Assembly (NCBI GenBank): GCA_017854585.1
Contig: JAFMHK010000018.1
Span: 1 to 64,000 of the forward strand
Reading direction: 5' to 3'
Length of the DNA stretch: 64,000 nt
DNA from: Paracoccaceae bacterium
GTDB taxonomy: Bacteria > Pseudomonadota > Alphaproteobacteria > Rhodobacterales > Rhodobacteraceae
The notes under the pieces are model-generated. The model made no database searches, was not told where the DNA came from, and saw nothing but the letters and a program-made list of their open reading frames with translations. The position numbers were made by a program, and so were the translations under genes. Positions 44,259 through 53,768 of the stretch are shown one piece after another (within the stretch, counting starts at the first letter, position 1; each line of letters begins with the position of its first letter).

Positions 44259-44780
44259 TCAAAAGTCAGGGTGCCGCTGCCTGATCGTTCGGGTCAGGCC
44301 AGCCTGATTTCGACGTTCTCGGTTTTCACGAAGCGTCAAGAAGATCACCGCCAGATCAATAACCGTCAATATCGGCAACAAAAGTCCACCGACCGAAAAC
44401 CATTCGAAGACCTGATATATGACAAAGCCGCACAGCACGACAATGGCGGCATGATTGGCCCACCGCGCCCCCCACAGCAGCGCGAAAACGATGGCGACGT
44501 GCAACAACCCATGCGCCGCGAAATAGACCGTGTAGAACGCCGTATCCGACGCCGGAGCGATGTTCGCCAACGACAACAGATGCGTGGCGATGAAGTCACT
44601 TGGATCCTCCGACAGTTCCCGCTCTACCAGCCATTGCGCAATACGCGGCAACTGCTGCAAGACACCCAGATAGATCGCCCCGGCGGTGACCAGCTGAACC
44701 ACCCCCAGCAACCCTTTTGCCAGAATGGTCATCACAAAAAGCCAGTGGGTGATTGTCCTTGGGTGGCCGCGACCGATCAT
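44259..44780 (-). CDS. DUF2127 membrane protein
   Basis: This roughly 173-aa protein has four predicted helices (VMTILAKGLLGVVQLVTAGA; FAAHGLLHVAIVFALLWG; HAAIVVLCGFVIYQVFEWF; LPILTVIDLAVIFLTL), the DUF2127 pattern. The start at 44780 (MIGRGHPRTI) is tentative; 44816 is also in frame. The function is unknown. It converges on the HxlR gene. Confidence 0.75.
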   Translation of the reverse strand: MIGRGHPRTITHWLFVMTILAKGLLGVVQLVTAGAIYLGVLQQLPRIAQWLVERELSEDPSDFIATHLLSLANIAPASDTAFYTVYFAAHGLLHVAIVFALLWGARWANHAAIVVLCGFVIYQVFEWFSVGGLLLPILTVIDLAVIFLTLRENRERRNQAGLTRTIRQRHPDF

Positions 44781-44888
44781 CGGAAATCCGTTCTTTTGGG
44801 ACTGACGGCATGTCATGCCTGTGGCGGTTTGTCTCCGAAATTCAGCGCCTCGAACAGGGCCTTGCGCCATTGAATTGTGTTTCCCGCC

Positions 44889-45110
44889 TCATGACACCCG
44901 GCAGATATCCGCGTGAATTGCGCCCAAAGCCGCCCGTCGTGCAAAATCGACGCCCTGCAAACGCGACGACGGGAATTCCTTCTTCGTGGCGATCTGGACC
45001 TTTGCCACAACACATAGGTCGCATGAACGCACCGTCAGCGGTGATCTCGCAGCCTTCCGTGCGAAAACCGCGTATGCATCATTTTCATATCGTAAGCATA
45101 CCACTTTCAT
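44889..45110 (-). CDS. Possible small gene (73 aa), doubtful
   Basis: A minus-strand frame begins at ATG 45110 (MKVVCLRYENDAYAVFARKA) and ends at 44889 (ADICRVS). It has mixed, not high-GC, codon use and no strong ribosome site, and I recognise no family. A different frame immediately downstream (AGNTIQWRKALFEALNFGDK) also looks protein-like, so this could be a decayed longer gene. The calls are weak. Confidence 0.2.
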   Translation of the reverse strand: MKVVCLRYENDAYAVFARKAARSPLTVRSCDLCVVAKVQIATKKEFPSSRLQGVDFARRAALGAIHADICRVS

Positions 45111-45114
45111 ATCG
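45082..45114 (+). repeat. Paired direct repeat upstream of the acyl-CoA synthetase gene
   Basis: TTTCATATCG occurs twice (45083-45092 and 45105-45114), 22 bases apart, about two helical turns, 129 bases before the acyl-CoA synthetase start. It could be a regulator site. No other genes use this region convincingly. Confidence 0.35.
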
Positions 45115-45242
45115 CCATTTTTGTCCGGCTGACGCGTCAATCGCCGCGTCTTGATGCAGGTCAACGCCTGCCCCCTCTTTCCTTTTCTTGCGCGCTGCGC
45201 CATGACTTGAGTCAGATTGTTGCGCCACAAAGGGATGATGAC

Positions 45243-46877
45243 ATGGGCTGGATGAAGGATGAAACGGGCCTCGAAAAATGTCCCGCAAACTATGTTCCCC
45301 TCACGCCGCTCAGCCATCTGATACGGGCCAGAACCGTGTTCCCCACGCGTGATGCCGTAGTAGATCGCGGCTTTCGCACAACTTATGCGCAACATCATGC
45401 CCGCGTCACCCGCCTTGCCTCTGCGCTTGCCGGGCGGGGTGTGGCCCCCGGTGATGTCGTCGCGACCATCTTGCCCAACACGGCCCCCCACGTGGAGGCG
45501 CATTGGGGCGTCCCTGCCTGCGGCGCGGTTCTCAATGCGATCAATACCCGCCTTGATATCAGCACCATCGCCTACATCCTCGATCACGGCGGTGCCAAGG
45601 TCGCCCTCGTCGACAGCCAGTTCCTCGGCACCGTCGAAGAAGCCCTCAACATCATGGAATCGAAAGATAAACCCCTGATCATCGAGGTTCCGGACGAAGC
45701 GGCCGGTTATCATGCCAGCACCCGCCACCTTACCTATGCGGCACTTCTGGCCGAGGGCGATCCCGACTTTTGCTGGATCATGCCGCAGGACGAATGGGAA
45801 AGCCTCGCGCTCAACTACACCTCTGGCACCACCGGGCGCCCCAAGGGCGTCGTCTACCACCACCGTGGGGCCTATCTGATCACCATGGGCACACCGATCT
45901 CATGGCAGATGACGCTTTACCCCAAGTATCTGACCATCGTCCCGCTTTTCCACTGCAACAACTGGTGCCACGTCTGGACCATGCCCGCCGTTGGGGGAAC
46001 CACGGTCTGCTGTCGCGACATCACGGCCAAAACGGTCTACGACGCCATAGCCGATGAGGGGGTGACCCATTTCGGTGGCGCCCCCATCGTCCTGAACATG
46101 ATCGTCAACGCCAAGCCTGCCGATCGCCGGGACTTTGCCCAAACGGTCGAGGTCTTCACCGCCGGCGCGCCCCCCGCCGCCGCCACCCTTGCCGCAATTG
46201 AGACGATGGGCTTCAACATCACGCAGGTCTATGGCCTCACCGAGGTCTACGGCCCCGCAACTGAATGCACTTGGCAACCGGACCTGTGGTCCGACCTGCA
46301 AGGCCCGGACCGCGCAGCCATCAAGGCGCGCCAAGGCGTGCCGATGCCGAACATGGACCACATCACGGTCATGACCCCGGACGACATGCGCCAGATCCCC
46401 ATGGACGGCGTCGCACTTGGCGAAATCATGATGCGCGGCAATTCCGTGATGAAGGGCTACTATCGCAACCCCGCCGCAACCCAAGAGGCATTCAGCGGCG
46501 GCTATTTCCACACCGGCGACATCGCCCTGCAACATCCAGACAGCTACATCCAGATCGCCGACCGCGCCAAGGACATCATCATTTCGGGCGGTGAGAATGT
46601 CAGTTCCGTCGAGGTCGAAGGCGCATTGATGCACCACCCCGCCGTGCTGCTTTGCGCGGTGGTCGCGAAACCGGACGAAAAATGGGGCGAAGTGCCGTGC
46701 GCTTTCGTTGAATTGAAGGACGGCGCAACCGCGACCGAGGCCGAATTGATCGCCTTTGCGCGCGACCGCCTCGCTGGTTTCAAAACCCCAAAGCGCGTCG
46801 TGTTTCAGGAATTGCCCAAGACATCCACCGGCAAGATCCAGAAATTCGAGCTGCGCAAGCTGGCGGCAGATATCTGA
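45243..46877 (+). CDS. Acyl-CoA synthetase (AMP-forming), DmdB-like
   Basis: This 544-aa member of the AMP-binding superfamily activates a fatty or related acid to its CoA thioester. It shows NYTSGTTGRPKGVVYHHRG near residue 187 (AMP loop), QVYGLTEVYGPAT near 333, HTGDIALQHPDSYIQIADR near 422, and the lysine loop KTSTGKIQKFELR near 530. ATG 45243 follows AAAGGG. The size and motifs resemble the medium-chain/3-methylmercaptopropionate ligases of roseobacters, but the substrate is not settled. It is a single gene. Confidence 0.92.
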   Translation: MGWMKDETGLEKCPANYVPLTPLSHLIRARTVFPTRDAVVDRGFRTTYAQHHARVTRLASALAGRGVAPGDVVATILPNTAPHVEAHWGVPACGAVLNAINTRLDISTIAYILDHGGAKVALVDSQFLGTVEEALNIMESKDKPLIIEVPDEAAGYHASTRHLTYAALLAEGDPDFCWIMPQDEWESLALNYTSGTTGRPKGVVYHHRGAYLITMGTPISWQMTLYPKYLTIVPLFHCNNWCHVWTMPAVGGTTVCCRDITAKTVYDAIADEGVTHFGGAPIVLNMIVNAKPADRRDFAQTVEVFTAGAPPAAATLAAIETMGFNITQVYGLTEVYGPATECTWQPDLWSDLQGPDRAAIKARQGVPMPNMDHITVMTPDDMRQIPMDGVALGEIMMRGNSVMKGYYRNPAATQEAFSGGYFHTGDIALQHPDSYIQIADRAKDIIISGGENVSSVEVEGALMHHPAVLLCAVVAKPDEKWGEVPCAFVELKDGATATEAELIAFARDRLAGFKTPKRVVFQELPKTSTGKIQKFELRKLAADI

Positions 46878-47040
46878 AACGCACCCGACCCACGCCTTTC
46901 GTGACGCCATGCGCGGCAGGGGCCAATCCGGCACCCCCGCCACATTTTCGTACGAAACGATGGCAACGCGCACTTGAGCTTTCCGTTGAGCGTTCCCCAC
47001 ACCTCAGGTATCGTTGCAAAAAAGGGCGACGTTCGCAGGC

Positions 47041-48060
47041 ATGACAGCACTCAGCCAATATGACCGGCTTGAGGCCACAGGCCTCTGGCGTGACGCCCCC
47101 GACAGTCAGCGTCGGGAGGTGCTGGTATCGCTGGGCGATGCGACGCTGGTCATTTCCACCTTGTCGGAAACAGCGCTCAGCCATTGGTCGCTGCCCGCCA
47201 TTCACCGATTGAACCCCGGTAAACGTCCCGCCCTCTACGCGCCCGACCCCGAGGCCGACGAGGTGCTGGAACTTGATGCCCCCGAAATGATCGAAGCGAT
47301 CGAGCGGGTGCGGGGCGCAATTGCCCGCGCACGCCCCCACCCCGGACGCCTGCGTCTTATCCTTGGGCTGGGTGCCACGACCGCGATTGTGCTGATGGGC
47401 GTGCTTTTGTTGCCCGATGCGCTGACCAGACAAACCGTTGCAGTGTTGCCCGAGGCCAAACGCGCCGAGATCGGCCGTTCCCTTCTGGCCGAGATCTCGA
47501 CGCTTGCGGGGCGGGCATGCGCAGCGCCTGCCGGTGTGACCGCCTTGTCGCGCCTGACCCGGCGCATCCTTGGGGCCGAACGCCCCCCTCGTGTTGTCGT
47601 CTTGCCCTCTGCCGTGCCCGATACGCTCCGCCTGCCCGGCAATGTGATCTTGATCAACAGTGCCTTGGTCGAAGATCATGAGACCCCGGAGGTTCTCGCA
47701 GGCTATCTTCTGGCCGAGGCCGAGCGACGCCTGAACGTCGACCCTGTCCAACGTTTGCTGGAAGATGTTGGCTTGTCGGTCACCATGCGGCTGCTGACAA
47801 CGGGGGAAATCGCGGCCCAGCCCCTGCATGAACACGCGGCGCATTTGCTGGTCGCGGCCCCTTTGCCCATATCCGACACCGCCATGCTGGCCCGCTTCGG
47901 CGAGATGCAGATCAGTTCACAAGCCTATGCCTATGCGCGGGACGTTTCAGGCGAGACCACACTGGCCCTGATCGAAGGCGACCCCCTGCGTGGCCAACCG
48001 CGCGACGCGCTGTTGCCCGACGCCGACTGGATCGCCTTGCAGGAAATCTGCGGAAATTAG
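47041..48060 (+). CDS. Single-pass membrane protein with a degenerate M48-like domain
   Basis: This 339-aa protein has a soluble amino part of about 105 residues, one transmembrane helix (LRLILGLGATTAIVLMGVLL near residue 103), and a carboxyl domain with an M48-like run (RVVVLPSAVPDTLRLPGNVI near residue 183, then LINSALVEDHETPEVLAGYL). At the place where peptidases carry HExxH, the sequence reads VLAGYLLAEAERR, so zinc binding is lost. It may be a regulator or scaffold descended from a membrane peptidase. It converges on the SPOR gene with a 4-base overlap. Confidence 0.6.
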   Translation: MTALSQYDRLEATGLWRDAPDSQRREVLVSLGDATLVISTLSETALSHWSLPAIHRLNPGKRPALYAPDPEADEVLELDAPEMIEAIERVRGAIARARPHPGRLRLILGLGATTAIVLMGVLLLPDALTRQTVAVLPEAKRAEIGRSLLAEISTLAGRACAAPAGVTALSRLTRRILGAERPPRVVVLPSAVPDTLRLPGNVILINSALVEDHETPEVLAGYLLAEAERRLNVDPVQRLLEDVGLSVTMRLLTTGEIAAQPLHEHAAHLLVAAPLPISDTAMLARFGEMQISSQAYAYARDVSGETTLALIEGDPLRGQPRDALLPDADWIALQEICGN

Positions 48061-49127
48061 TTCCGGGTGACCGCGTCGGCGAAACCGGCGGACCGGGTCG
48101 TGTTCAGCGCCGTCTGCAATGCACCCGGATCGGCGAACGGACCCGCAAGCACCACGAATATGATGCCATCATCGCCCTGCACGCGCCCCATACGCGTCGG
48201 CAACCCCGCAGCGGTGATCACGGCGCGCGCCTGATCCGCATCAGCGCGATCGGCAAAGCGCGCCGCCTGCACGTATTGGTCGATCTCGGACGCGGCTGGT
48301 GCCGCGCGCGCGGGCAGGGTCTGCGCCGCCAATAACGCACGCAGTTCGTCCTCTTGCGCGCGCATGTCGGTGAAGGGGTAAATCAGGGCCGGAAACAACG
48401 CTGTGACATCTGTCATTGACGTTCGGTCGATCAGACGTCGCGGAACGCTGCGGCTCCAGATCAGGTCCATCTGCGCTTCACCAGCAGCAGTTCCGACACC
48501 GCGAAACGCATTGAATCGCCCGTCATCGAACGCCGCGCGATAGCCTGCAGGCACCATGAATGCACCGCTCTGGCCCGCGCCGGAATTCTGCAACGCCGCG
48601 CCGCGCCGGGCAGCATCGCCGGGGTGAACGGCTTGCGGTCCACAACGAACGTCGCCCTGCATGTATTGGTTCGCGATAGCGTCCATTCCCGGGCACCCAC
48701 CCGTCGCGGGCGCGATCGTTGCGGGCGCCACGGTGGCCGGGGCGGCAGGGGCGGTGCGAAACACCGGGGCTTGGGGTGCGGGTGCCACAGGCTGCAGCAC
48801 GACCGGCGCAGGCGCAGGCGCAATCACTAACGGAGGAGGCCCCGCCGGAGCAGGTGCCGCGACAATCGCCGCCGTGGTGCTGCTCGGCAGCGACGGTTGT
48901 TGGCCGCAGATATGCTGGCGCTCGCCGCTGACACGCGGCACCCAGTTGGTTTGACCACCAAAGCCCGCGCGAATGAACACGCAGCCGTCGCTATCGATGT
49001 ATTGGTCGCCGACGAAACTGGCCGGTGGTTGCTCTGCTGGCACGGTTTGCGCAGATACTACGCCGCCCGTTGCCACGCCAACGCACAAGACAGACCAGGC
49101 CGCAAAGGCCCTGACAGAAATTCGCAT
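48057..49127 (-). CDS. SPOR-domain envelope protein
   Basis: This 356-aa exported protein has a signal peptide (MRISVRAFAAWSVLCVGVAT, cleavage near SAQ/TVP), a Pro/Ala-rich linker (residues 75-150), and a carboxyl SPOR domain (QYVQAARFADRADADQARAV; VVLAGPFADPGALQTALN). SPOR domains bind denuded septal peptidoglycan. ATG 49127 follows GGGGGA. A middle region without close family match lies between. Confidence 0.82.
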   Translation of the reverse strand: MRISVRAFAAWSVLCVGVATGGVVSAQTVPAEQPPASFVGDQYIDSDGCVFIRAGFGGQTNWVPRVSGERQHICGQQPSLPSSTTAAIVAAPAPAGPPPLVIAPAPAPVVLQPVAPAPQAPVFRTAPAAPATVAPATIAPATGGCPGMDAIANQYMQGDVRCGPQAVHPGDAARRGAALQNSGAGQSGAFMVPAGYRAAFDDGRFNAFRGVGTAAGEAQMDLIWSRSVPRRLIDRTSMTDVTALFPALIYPFTDMRAQEDELRALLAAQTLPARAAPAASEIDQYVQAARFADRADADQARAVITAAGLPTRMGRVQGDDGIIFVVLAGPFADPGALQTALNTTRSAGFADAVTRN

Positions 49128-49196
49128 GCAATCCCCCCACGAGTTGCTGTCGCAAGACTGGCAAAGGATGGGGGCCAAGTAAAGGTGGAAAACGGC

Positions 49197-49841
49197 TTAT
49201 TTTGTGCCGAACATGCGGTCACCCGCATCCCCTAGTCCCGGAACGATATAACCAAGCTCGTTCAGGTGGCTGTCAAGTGCGGCGGTCACGATGGGAACAT
49301 CGGGGTGCGCTTCCTTCATCCGCGCGACACCTTCGGGCGCGGCCAGCAGGCACAGAAACTTGATATTGTTCGCGCCCGCCTGTTTCAACAGGTCGATTGC
49401 GGCGACAGATGAATTGCCGGTGGCCAGCATCGGATCGACCACGATGGTCACGCGATCTTCCAGTTCGGCGGGGACCTTGAAGTAATATTGCACGGGCTTC
49501 AGCGTCTCGTGGTCGCGGTACAGCCCGACAAAGCCGACCCTTGCTGCCGGGATCAGTTCAAGGATCCCATCAAGCAACCCGTTGCCCGCCCGCAAGATCG
49601 AGATCAGCGCCAGCTTCTTGCCCTCGATCGCCGGGGCATCCATTTCGCACAGCGGCGTCTCGATCCGCTTGGTCGTCATGGGCAGGTCACGCGTGATCTC
49701 ATAGGCCAGAAGCAGACTGATCTCACGCAAGAGTTGCCGGAACGACTTGGTCGAGGTGTCCTTTTCCCGCATCAGGGTCAGTTTGTGACTGATCAGGGGG
49801 TGGTTCACGACCGTCAGGTGCGGGGTGGGTTGGTCAGTCAT
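49197..49841 (-). CDS. upp: Uracil phosphoribosyltransferase
   Basis: Upp converts uracil and PRPP to UMP in the cytosol. This 214-aa enzyme has the PRPP loop [15 protein letters not shown] near residue 134, [13 protein letters not shown] near 80, and the uracil-contacting carboxyl end [20 protein letters not shown]. It is the last gene of the nucleoside salvage operon; its ATG overlaps the adenosine deaminase stop by 4 bases. Confidence 0.96.
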   Translation of the reverse strand: MTDQPTPHLTVVNHPLISHKLTLMREKDTSTKSFRQLLREISLLLAYEITRDLPMTTKRIETPLCEMDAPAIEGKKLALISILRAGNGLLDGILELIPAARVGFVGLYRDHETLKPVQYYFKVPAELEDRVTIVVDPMLATGNSSVAAIDLLKQAGANNIKFLCLLAAPEGVARMKEAHPDVPIVTAALDSHLNELGYIVPGLGDAGDRMFGTK

Positions 49842-50809
49842 TGGGCCTCCAGTTGGGTCTTCAGCGTTTCACGCGTGGCATCATCGCAGAACGCGGCGGC
49901 CAACGCCGTGTTGGTGATCTCGGTGAAGGCGTCTTCGTCCCAGCCGAACGTTTCAGCCAACATTTCGTATTCGCGTGTCATGGTGGTGTGAAAGAACGGC
50001 GGGTCATCGGTTGAAACGGTCACCTTCACGCCCCGCGCCATCAGCTTATCGATGGGATGGCTTTTCCACGTCGGATAGACGCCCAGAACCACATTGGACA
50101 CCGGGCAGCATTCCAGCACCACCCCGGTTTCCGCCAGATGTTCCACCAGCTTCGGATCATCAATCGCCTGCACCCCGTGCCCGATCCGCTCAACCTTCAG
50201 ATCGTTCAGCGCGTCCCACACCGATTGCGCCCCGCCCCATTCGCCCGCATGCGCCGTCAGGTGCAAACCGGCCTCGCGCGCCATGTCAAAGCTCCACGCG
50301 AAATCGCGGGGCTTGCCGACCATCTCATCGCCTGCGATGCCAAAGCCCACAATCCAGTCGCCCGCGGTTTCGGCGGCACATCTGGCGATCGGTTTTGCGC
50401 GTTCCGGGCCGAAATGGCGGATCGGCGTGACGATCCCGCGCAGCGTGATACCCGGAACCGCTTCGGCTGCCTCCTGCATTGCGTGCAGGTATTCGCGCCA
50501 CGCCTCCACATCGCCGCCACCGCAGAAATCGGGGCTGATGAAGGTTTCCGCATAGATCACGCCATGCTGGACCGATTCCTCCAGCACCGCCCGGACAAGC
50601 CGCGCATAATCGTCGGGCGAGGTCAGGACACTGGTCGCCGCCTCGTAAACACTCAGGAAATGATTGAAGTCGCGAAAGGCATAGCTACCATCGGCATTGA
50701 AAATACCGCTCAAATCGACGTGTTTTTCCTTGGCCAGCCCACGGATGAACGCAGGCGGCGCCGCCCCTTCCAGATGAAGGTGCAGTTCGATCTTCTTCAG
50801 GTCCTTCAC
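49838..50809 (-). CDS. add: Adenosine deaminase
   Basis: Add deaminates adenosine to inosine. The 323-aa protein has the zinc ligands HLHLEG near residue 11, [11 protein letters not shown] near 190 with the active-site Glu, and [10 protein letters not shown] near 271 with Asp ligands. The start is GTG 50809 ([10 protein letters not shown]), which overlaps the deoB stop TGA and has a strong ribosome site (GGGGGAGAG) 7 bases before it. Translational coupling with DeoB is likely. Confidence 0.94.
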   Translation of the reverse strand: MKDLKKIELHLHLEGAAPPAFIRGLAKEKHVDLSGIFNADGSYAFRDFNHFLSVYEAATSVLTSPDDYARLVRAVLEESVQHGVIYAETFISPDFCGGGDVEAWREYLHAMQEAAEAVPGITLRGIVTPIRHFGPERAKPIARCAAETAGDWIVGFGIAGDEMVGKPRDFAWSFDMAREAGLHLTAHAGEWGGAQSVWDALNDLKVERIGHGVQAIDDPKLVEHLAETGVVLECCPVSNVVLGVYPTWKSHPIDKLMARGVKVTVSTDDPPFFHTTMTREYEMLAETFGWDEDAFTEITNTALAAAFCDDATRETLKTQLEAQ

Positions 50810-52002
50810 AAAAAGCTCTCCCCCGGTCCCTGCGCCGCGATGCCAAGATGCGCGGCGATACTGGCCGCGATATCCGCAAAGGCGCGCACGCCGATCTGCC
50901 CGCAATAGGCACCGGTTGCAAGCACCGGAACCCGCTCGCGGGTGTGGTCGGTGCCCGGCCAAGTGGGGTCGTTGCCATGATCGGCCGTCAAGATCATCAA
51001 ATCATCGGGGCGAAGGTTGTCCAATACGGGCGCAATCGCAGCATCGAACCATTCCAGATGTGCCGCGTACCCGCCCGGATCGCGGCGGTGGCCATAAAGG
51101 CTGTCGAACTCCACGAAATTGGCAAAGGTCAGGCTGCCGTCGACCGCGTCGGCCACACGATCCGCAAGGTGCACCATCAAGGCGGTGTCATCACCCTTGA
51201 AGCTGTGATCAACACCGCGCCCTGCAAAGATATCCTTGATCTTGCCGATACCGTAGGTCGTGCGCCCCGCCGCCTGCGCCCAATCCAGCAAGGTGTCACT
51301 CGGTGGCGTCATCGCGTAATCATGGCGGTTGCCGGTCCGGGTATACGCCCCGGGCTGACCCACGAAGGGCCGTGCAATCACCCGGCCAACCTTCATGTCA
51401 TGCAACTTGGGCGCCAGCTTTTCGCAAAGGTCCAGCAACCGATCAAGGCCAAAGCTCTCCTCGTGCGCCGCAATCTGGAACACACTGTCCGCCGAGGTAT
51501 AGCAGATCGGCCAACCGGTTTCCTGATGCCGTGCGCCCATCTGCGCAATGATCACCGTGCCCGATGCGTGGCAGTTACCAAGAATTCCATCGACACCGGC
51601 GATCCGTTTGACATCTTGCACAAGATCATCCGGAAACGCCGGGACCGTGTCGGGAAAATAGGTCCATTCCCAAGGCACCGGCAGGCCGGCCATTTCCCAA
51701 TGCCCCGACGGCGTGTCCTTGCCCCGGCTCACCTCTTGGGCCGCGCCCCAGAGGCCGACGGGGTCCGCGTCCAGCCCCTCGGCCCGGGCACCAGATGCGA
51801 TCCGCACGGCCGCGCCCAGACCAAGCCTGGCCAGCGTTGGCATCCGCAACGGCCCCTCGGGCCTTTGGGCGGCACACCACGCCGCAATATGGCCCAATGT
51901 ATTGGCGCCTGTATCGGGAATGTCGCCGTTGAAGAATGTGTCCGCATCCGGGGCGCCGCCACAGCCAACGCTATCCATCACCACCAGAAATGCGCGGGCC
52001 AT
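50806..52002 (-). CDS. deoB: Phosphopentomutase
   Basis: DeoB converts (deoxy)ribose 1-phosphate to the 5-phosphate. The 398-aa protein shows the alkaline-phosphatase-fold metal sites: VMDSVGCGGAPDADTF near residue 8 with Asp ligand and TADHGNDPTWPGTDHTRERV near 340 with Asp-His ligands. GFDLD-like loops are replaced as usual in DeoB by SVFQIAAHEESFGL near 174. It abuts deoA upstream and overlaps add by 3-4 bases. Confidence 0.96.
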   Translation of the reverse strand: MARAFLVVMDSVGCGGAPDADTFFNGDIPDTGANTLGHIAAWCAAQRPEGPLRMPTLARLGLGAAVRIASGARAEGLDADPVGLWGAAQEVSRGKDTPSGHWEMAGLPVPWEWTYFPDTVPAFPDDLVQDVKRIAGVDGILGNCHASGTVIIAQMGARHQETGWPICYTSADSVFQIAAHEESFGLDRLLDLCEKLAPKLHDMKVGRVIARPFVGQPGAYTRTGNRHDYAMTPPSDTLLDWAQAAGRTTYGIGKIKDIFAGRGVDHSFKGDDTALMVHLADRVADAVDGSLTFANFVEFDSLYGHRRDPGGYAAHLEWFDAAIAPVLDNLRPDDLMILTADHGNDPTWPGTDHTRERVPVLATGAYCGQIGVRAFADIAASIAAHLGIAAQGPGESFL

Positions 52003-53313
52003 TCATCCGATCCTTTCATGGATCAGGGGGGGCGCCTGCACCGGTGCATCCGTCAGCGTGAAGGCCGCCCGCACCTCGGCGGCAACCGCCTCGGCCTGGG
52101 CACTATCGGCGGCATGGATACGCGCCAACGGGCGACTGTCATCCACGCGCTCGCCGATCCGCGCAATCTCGCTCAGGCCCACAACCGGGTCCACGCGGTC
52201 GCTCTGCACCAGCCGGCCGCCCCCCAGATGCACCACAACCTCACCCAAGGCCCGCGCATTGATCGCGGACACGAAACCGGCCTCCGTGGGGTGCACATCC
52301 ACCATCGCGCGCGCCGCAGGCAACCTGTCGCGCCAGCGTTCCACGAAATCCGTCGGCCCGCCAAGCTGCGCCACCATCCGCCCGAAGACCTCGGCTGCGG
52401 CACCGCTGGCAAGGGCGCGGGCCACGCGGCCCTCACCATCCGCCGCATCTGCCGCCAACCCACCAAGCGCCAACACCTCACCGCCCAAGGCAACCGTGAC
52501 CCGGTGCAGGGCGCTGCCCACGCCCGCGCCAGTCAGCGCCTCCATCACGGCAATCATCTCAACGGCATTGCCCGCCGCCGTTGCCAGCGGCTGATTCATA
52601 TCCGTAACCAGCGCGGACGTCATGCAGCCCGCACCCTGCGCCGTATCAACCAACGCATGCGCCAACGCGGTCGCCTTGGACGCGTCCGCCATGAACGCAC
52701 CGGTTCCGACCTTGACGTCCAGCACCAAAGCCTCCAGCCCGGCGGCCAACTTCTTGGACAAGATCGAGGCGGTGATCAGGTCAATGCTTTCCACTGTCCC
52801 CGTCACATCGCGGATGCTGTATAATTGTCGATCGGCCGGGGCGATATCGGCGCTTGCACCCACGATGGCACAGCCAACCTCGCCCACGATCCGTTGCAGT
52901 TCCGCGACGCTGACCTGCGTGCGGTAGCCGGGGATGGATTCAAGCTTGTCGAGGGTTCCGCCCGTATGCCCCAACCCCCTGCCCGAGATCATCGGCACAA
53001 ACGCCCCGCACGCCGCAAGTGCGGGCGCCAGCAACATCGAGGTGCAGTCACCCACACCGCCGGTCGAATGCTTGTCGATCACAGGACCGTCCAGCGCCCA
53101 ATGCAACACTTCGCCCGATTGCAGCATGGCATTTGTCAACTGCACCCTGCCCTTCCTGCCCAACCCCTTGGTGCAGACGGCCATCGCGAAGGCCCCGGCC
53201 TGTGCATCCGTCACCTCGCCGCTTGCAAGCCCTTGGGCAAACCAGAACAACTCGGCCTCGGTCACGCGCACGCCATCCCGCAACTTGGCCAATATGGAGC
53301 GGGCGTCGATCAT
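52003..53313 (-). CDS. deoA: Thymidine phosphorylase
   Basis: DeoA splits thymidine and deoxyuridine by phosphate. The 436-aa protein has the family stretch VIDKHSTGGVGDCTSMLLAP near residue 78, with the phosphate and substrate contact residues Lys, Ser and Thr, and ISGRGLGHTGGTLDKLESIP near 110. It overlaps the cdd stop by 4 bases, and its stop is next to the deoB ATG. Confidence 0.96.
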   Translation of the reverse strand: MIDARSILAKLRDGVRVTEAELFWFAQGLASGEVTDAQAGAFAMAVCTKGLGRKGRVQLTNAMLQSGEVLHWALDGPVIDKHSTGGVGDCTSMLLAPALAACGAFVPMISGRGLGHTGGTLDKLESIPGYRTQVSVAELQRIVGEVGCAIVGASADIAPADRQLYSIRDVTGTVESIDLITASILSKKLAAGLEALVLDVKVGTGAFMADASKATALAHALVDTAQGAGCMTSALVTDMNQPLATAAGNAVEMIAVMEALTGAGVGSALHRVTVALGGEVLALGGLAADAADGEGRVARALASGAAAEVFGRMVAQLGGPTDFVERWRDRLPAARAMVDVHPTEAGFVSAINARALGEVVVHLGGGRLVQSDRVDPVVGLSEIARIGERVDDSRPLARIHAADSAQAEAVAAEVRAAFTLTDAPVQAPPLIHERIG

Positions 53314-53702
53314 GCGTTGTCCATATGGCTGGCGTCAAACCGACCGGGCAACAGGCCCGCCACCGTCATCCGCAGGGTCGCACCATCGGTCGTCGCCATT
53401 GTCACCACGACATCGCCGTCGGCAAATTCAGCCAGCTTCTGGCGGCACCCACCACAGGGCGGCACCGGTGCGGGGCTGTCCGCGATCACCGCGACCTCGG
53501 CAATCCGGTTGTCTCCGGCGGCGATCATTGCGGCAATCGCACCTGCCTCGGCGCAAGTGCCCTCGGGATAGGCGACGTTTTCGACGTTGCAACCAAGGTA
53601 AAGGTTACCGTCGCTGCTGATCAGGGCCGCACCGACCTTGAACCTCGAATAGGGAGCATAAGCGTTCAGGCGTACGGCGGCGGCTTGGGCAATCAGGTCC
53701 AT
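53310..53702 (-). CDS. cdd: Cytidine deaminase
   Basis: Cdd deaminates cytidine and deoxycytidine to uridine forms. The 130-aa protein has the zinc motifs TCAEAGAIAAM near residue 49 (Cys with catalytic Glu) and PCGGCRQKLAEF near 82. It heads the operon cdd-deoA-deoB-add-upp, which converts nucleosides to bases and deoxyribose 5-phosphate. Confidence 0.95.
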   Translation of the reverse strand: MDLIAQAAAVRLNAYAPYSRFKVGAALISSDGNLYLGCNVENVAYPEGTCAEAGAIAAMIAAGDNRIAEVAVIADSPAPVPPCGGCRQKLAEFADGDVVVTMATTDGATLRMTVAGLLPGRFDASHMDNA

Positions 53703-53768
53703 CGGACTCTCCTGAACGGCAACTGTTGCATCAGTCTGATCCCCTGCCGGGCCAAGCGCAAGCCCGGC

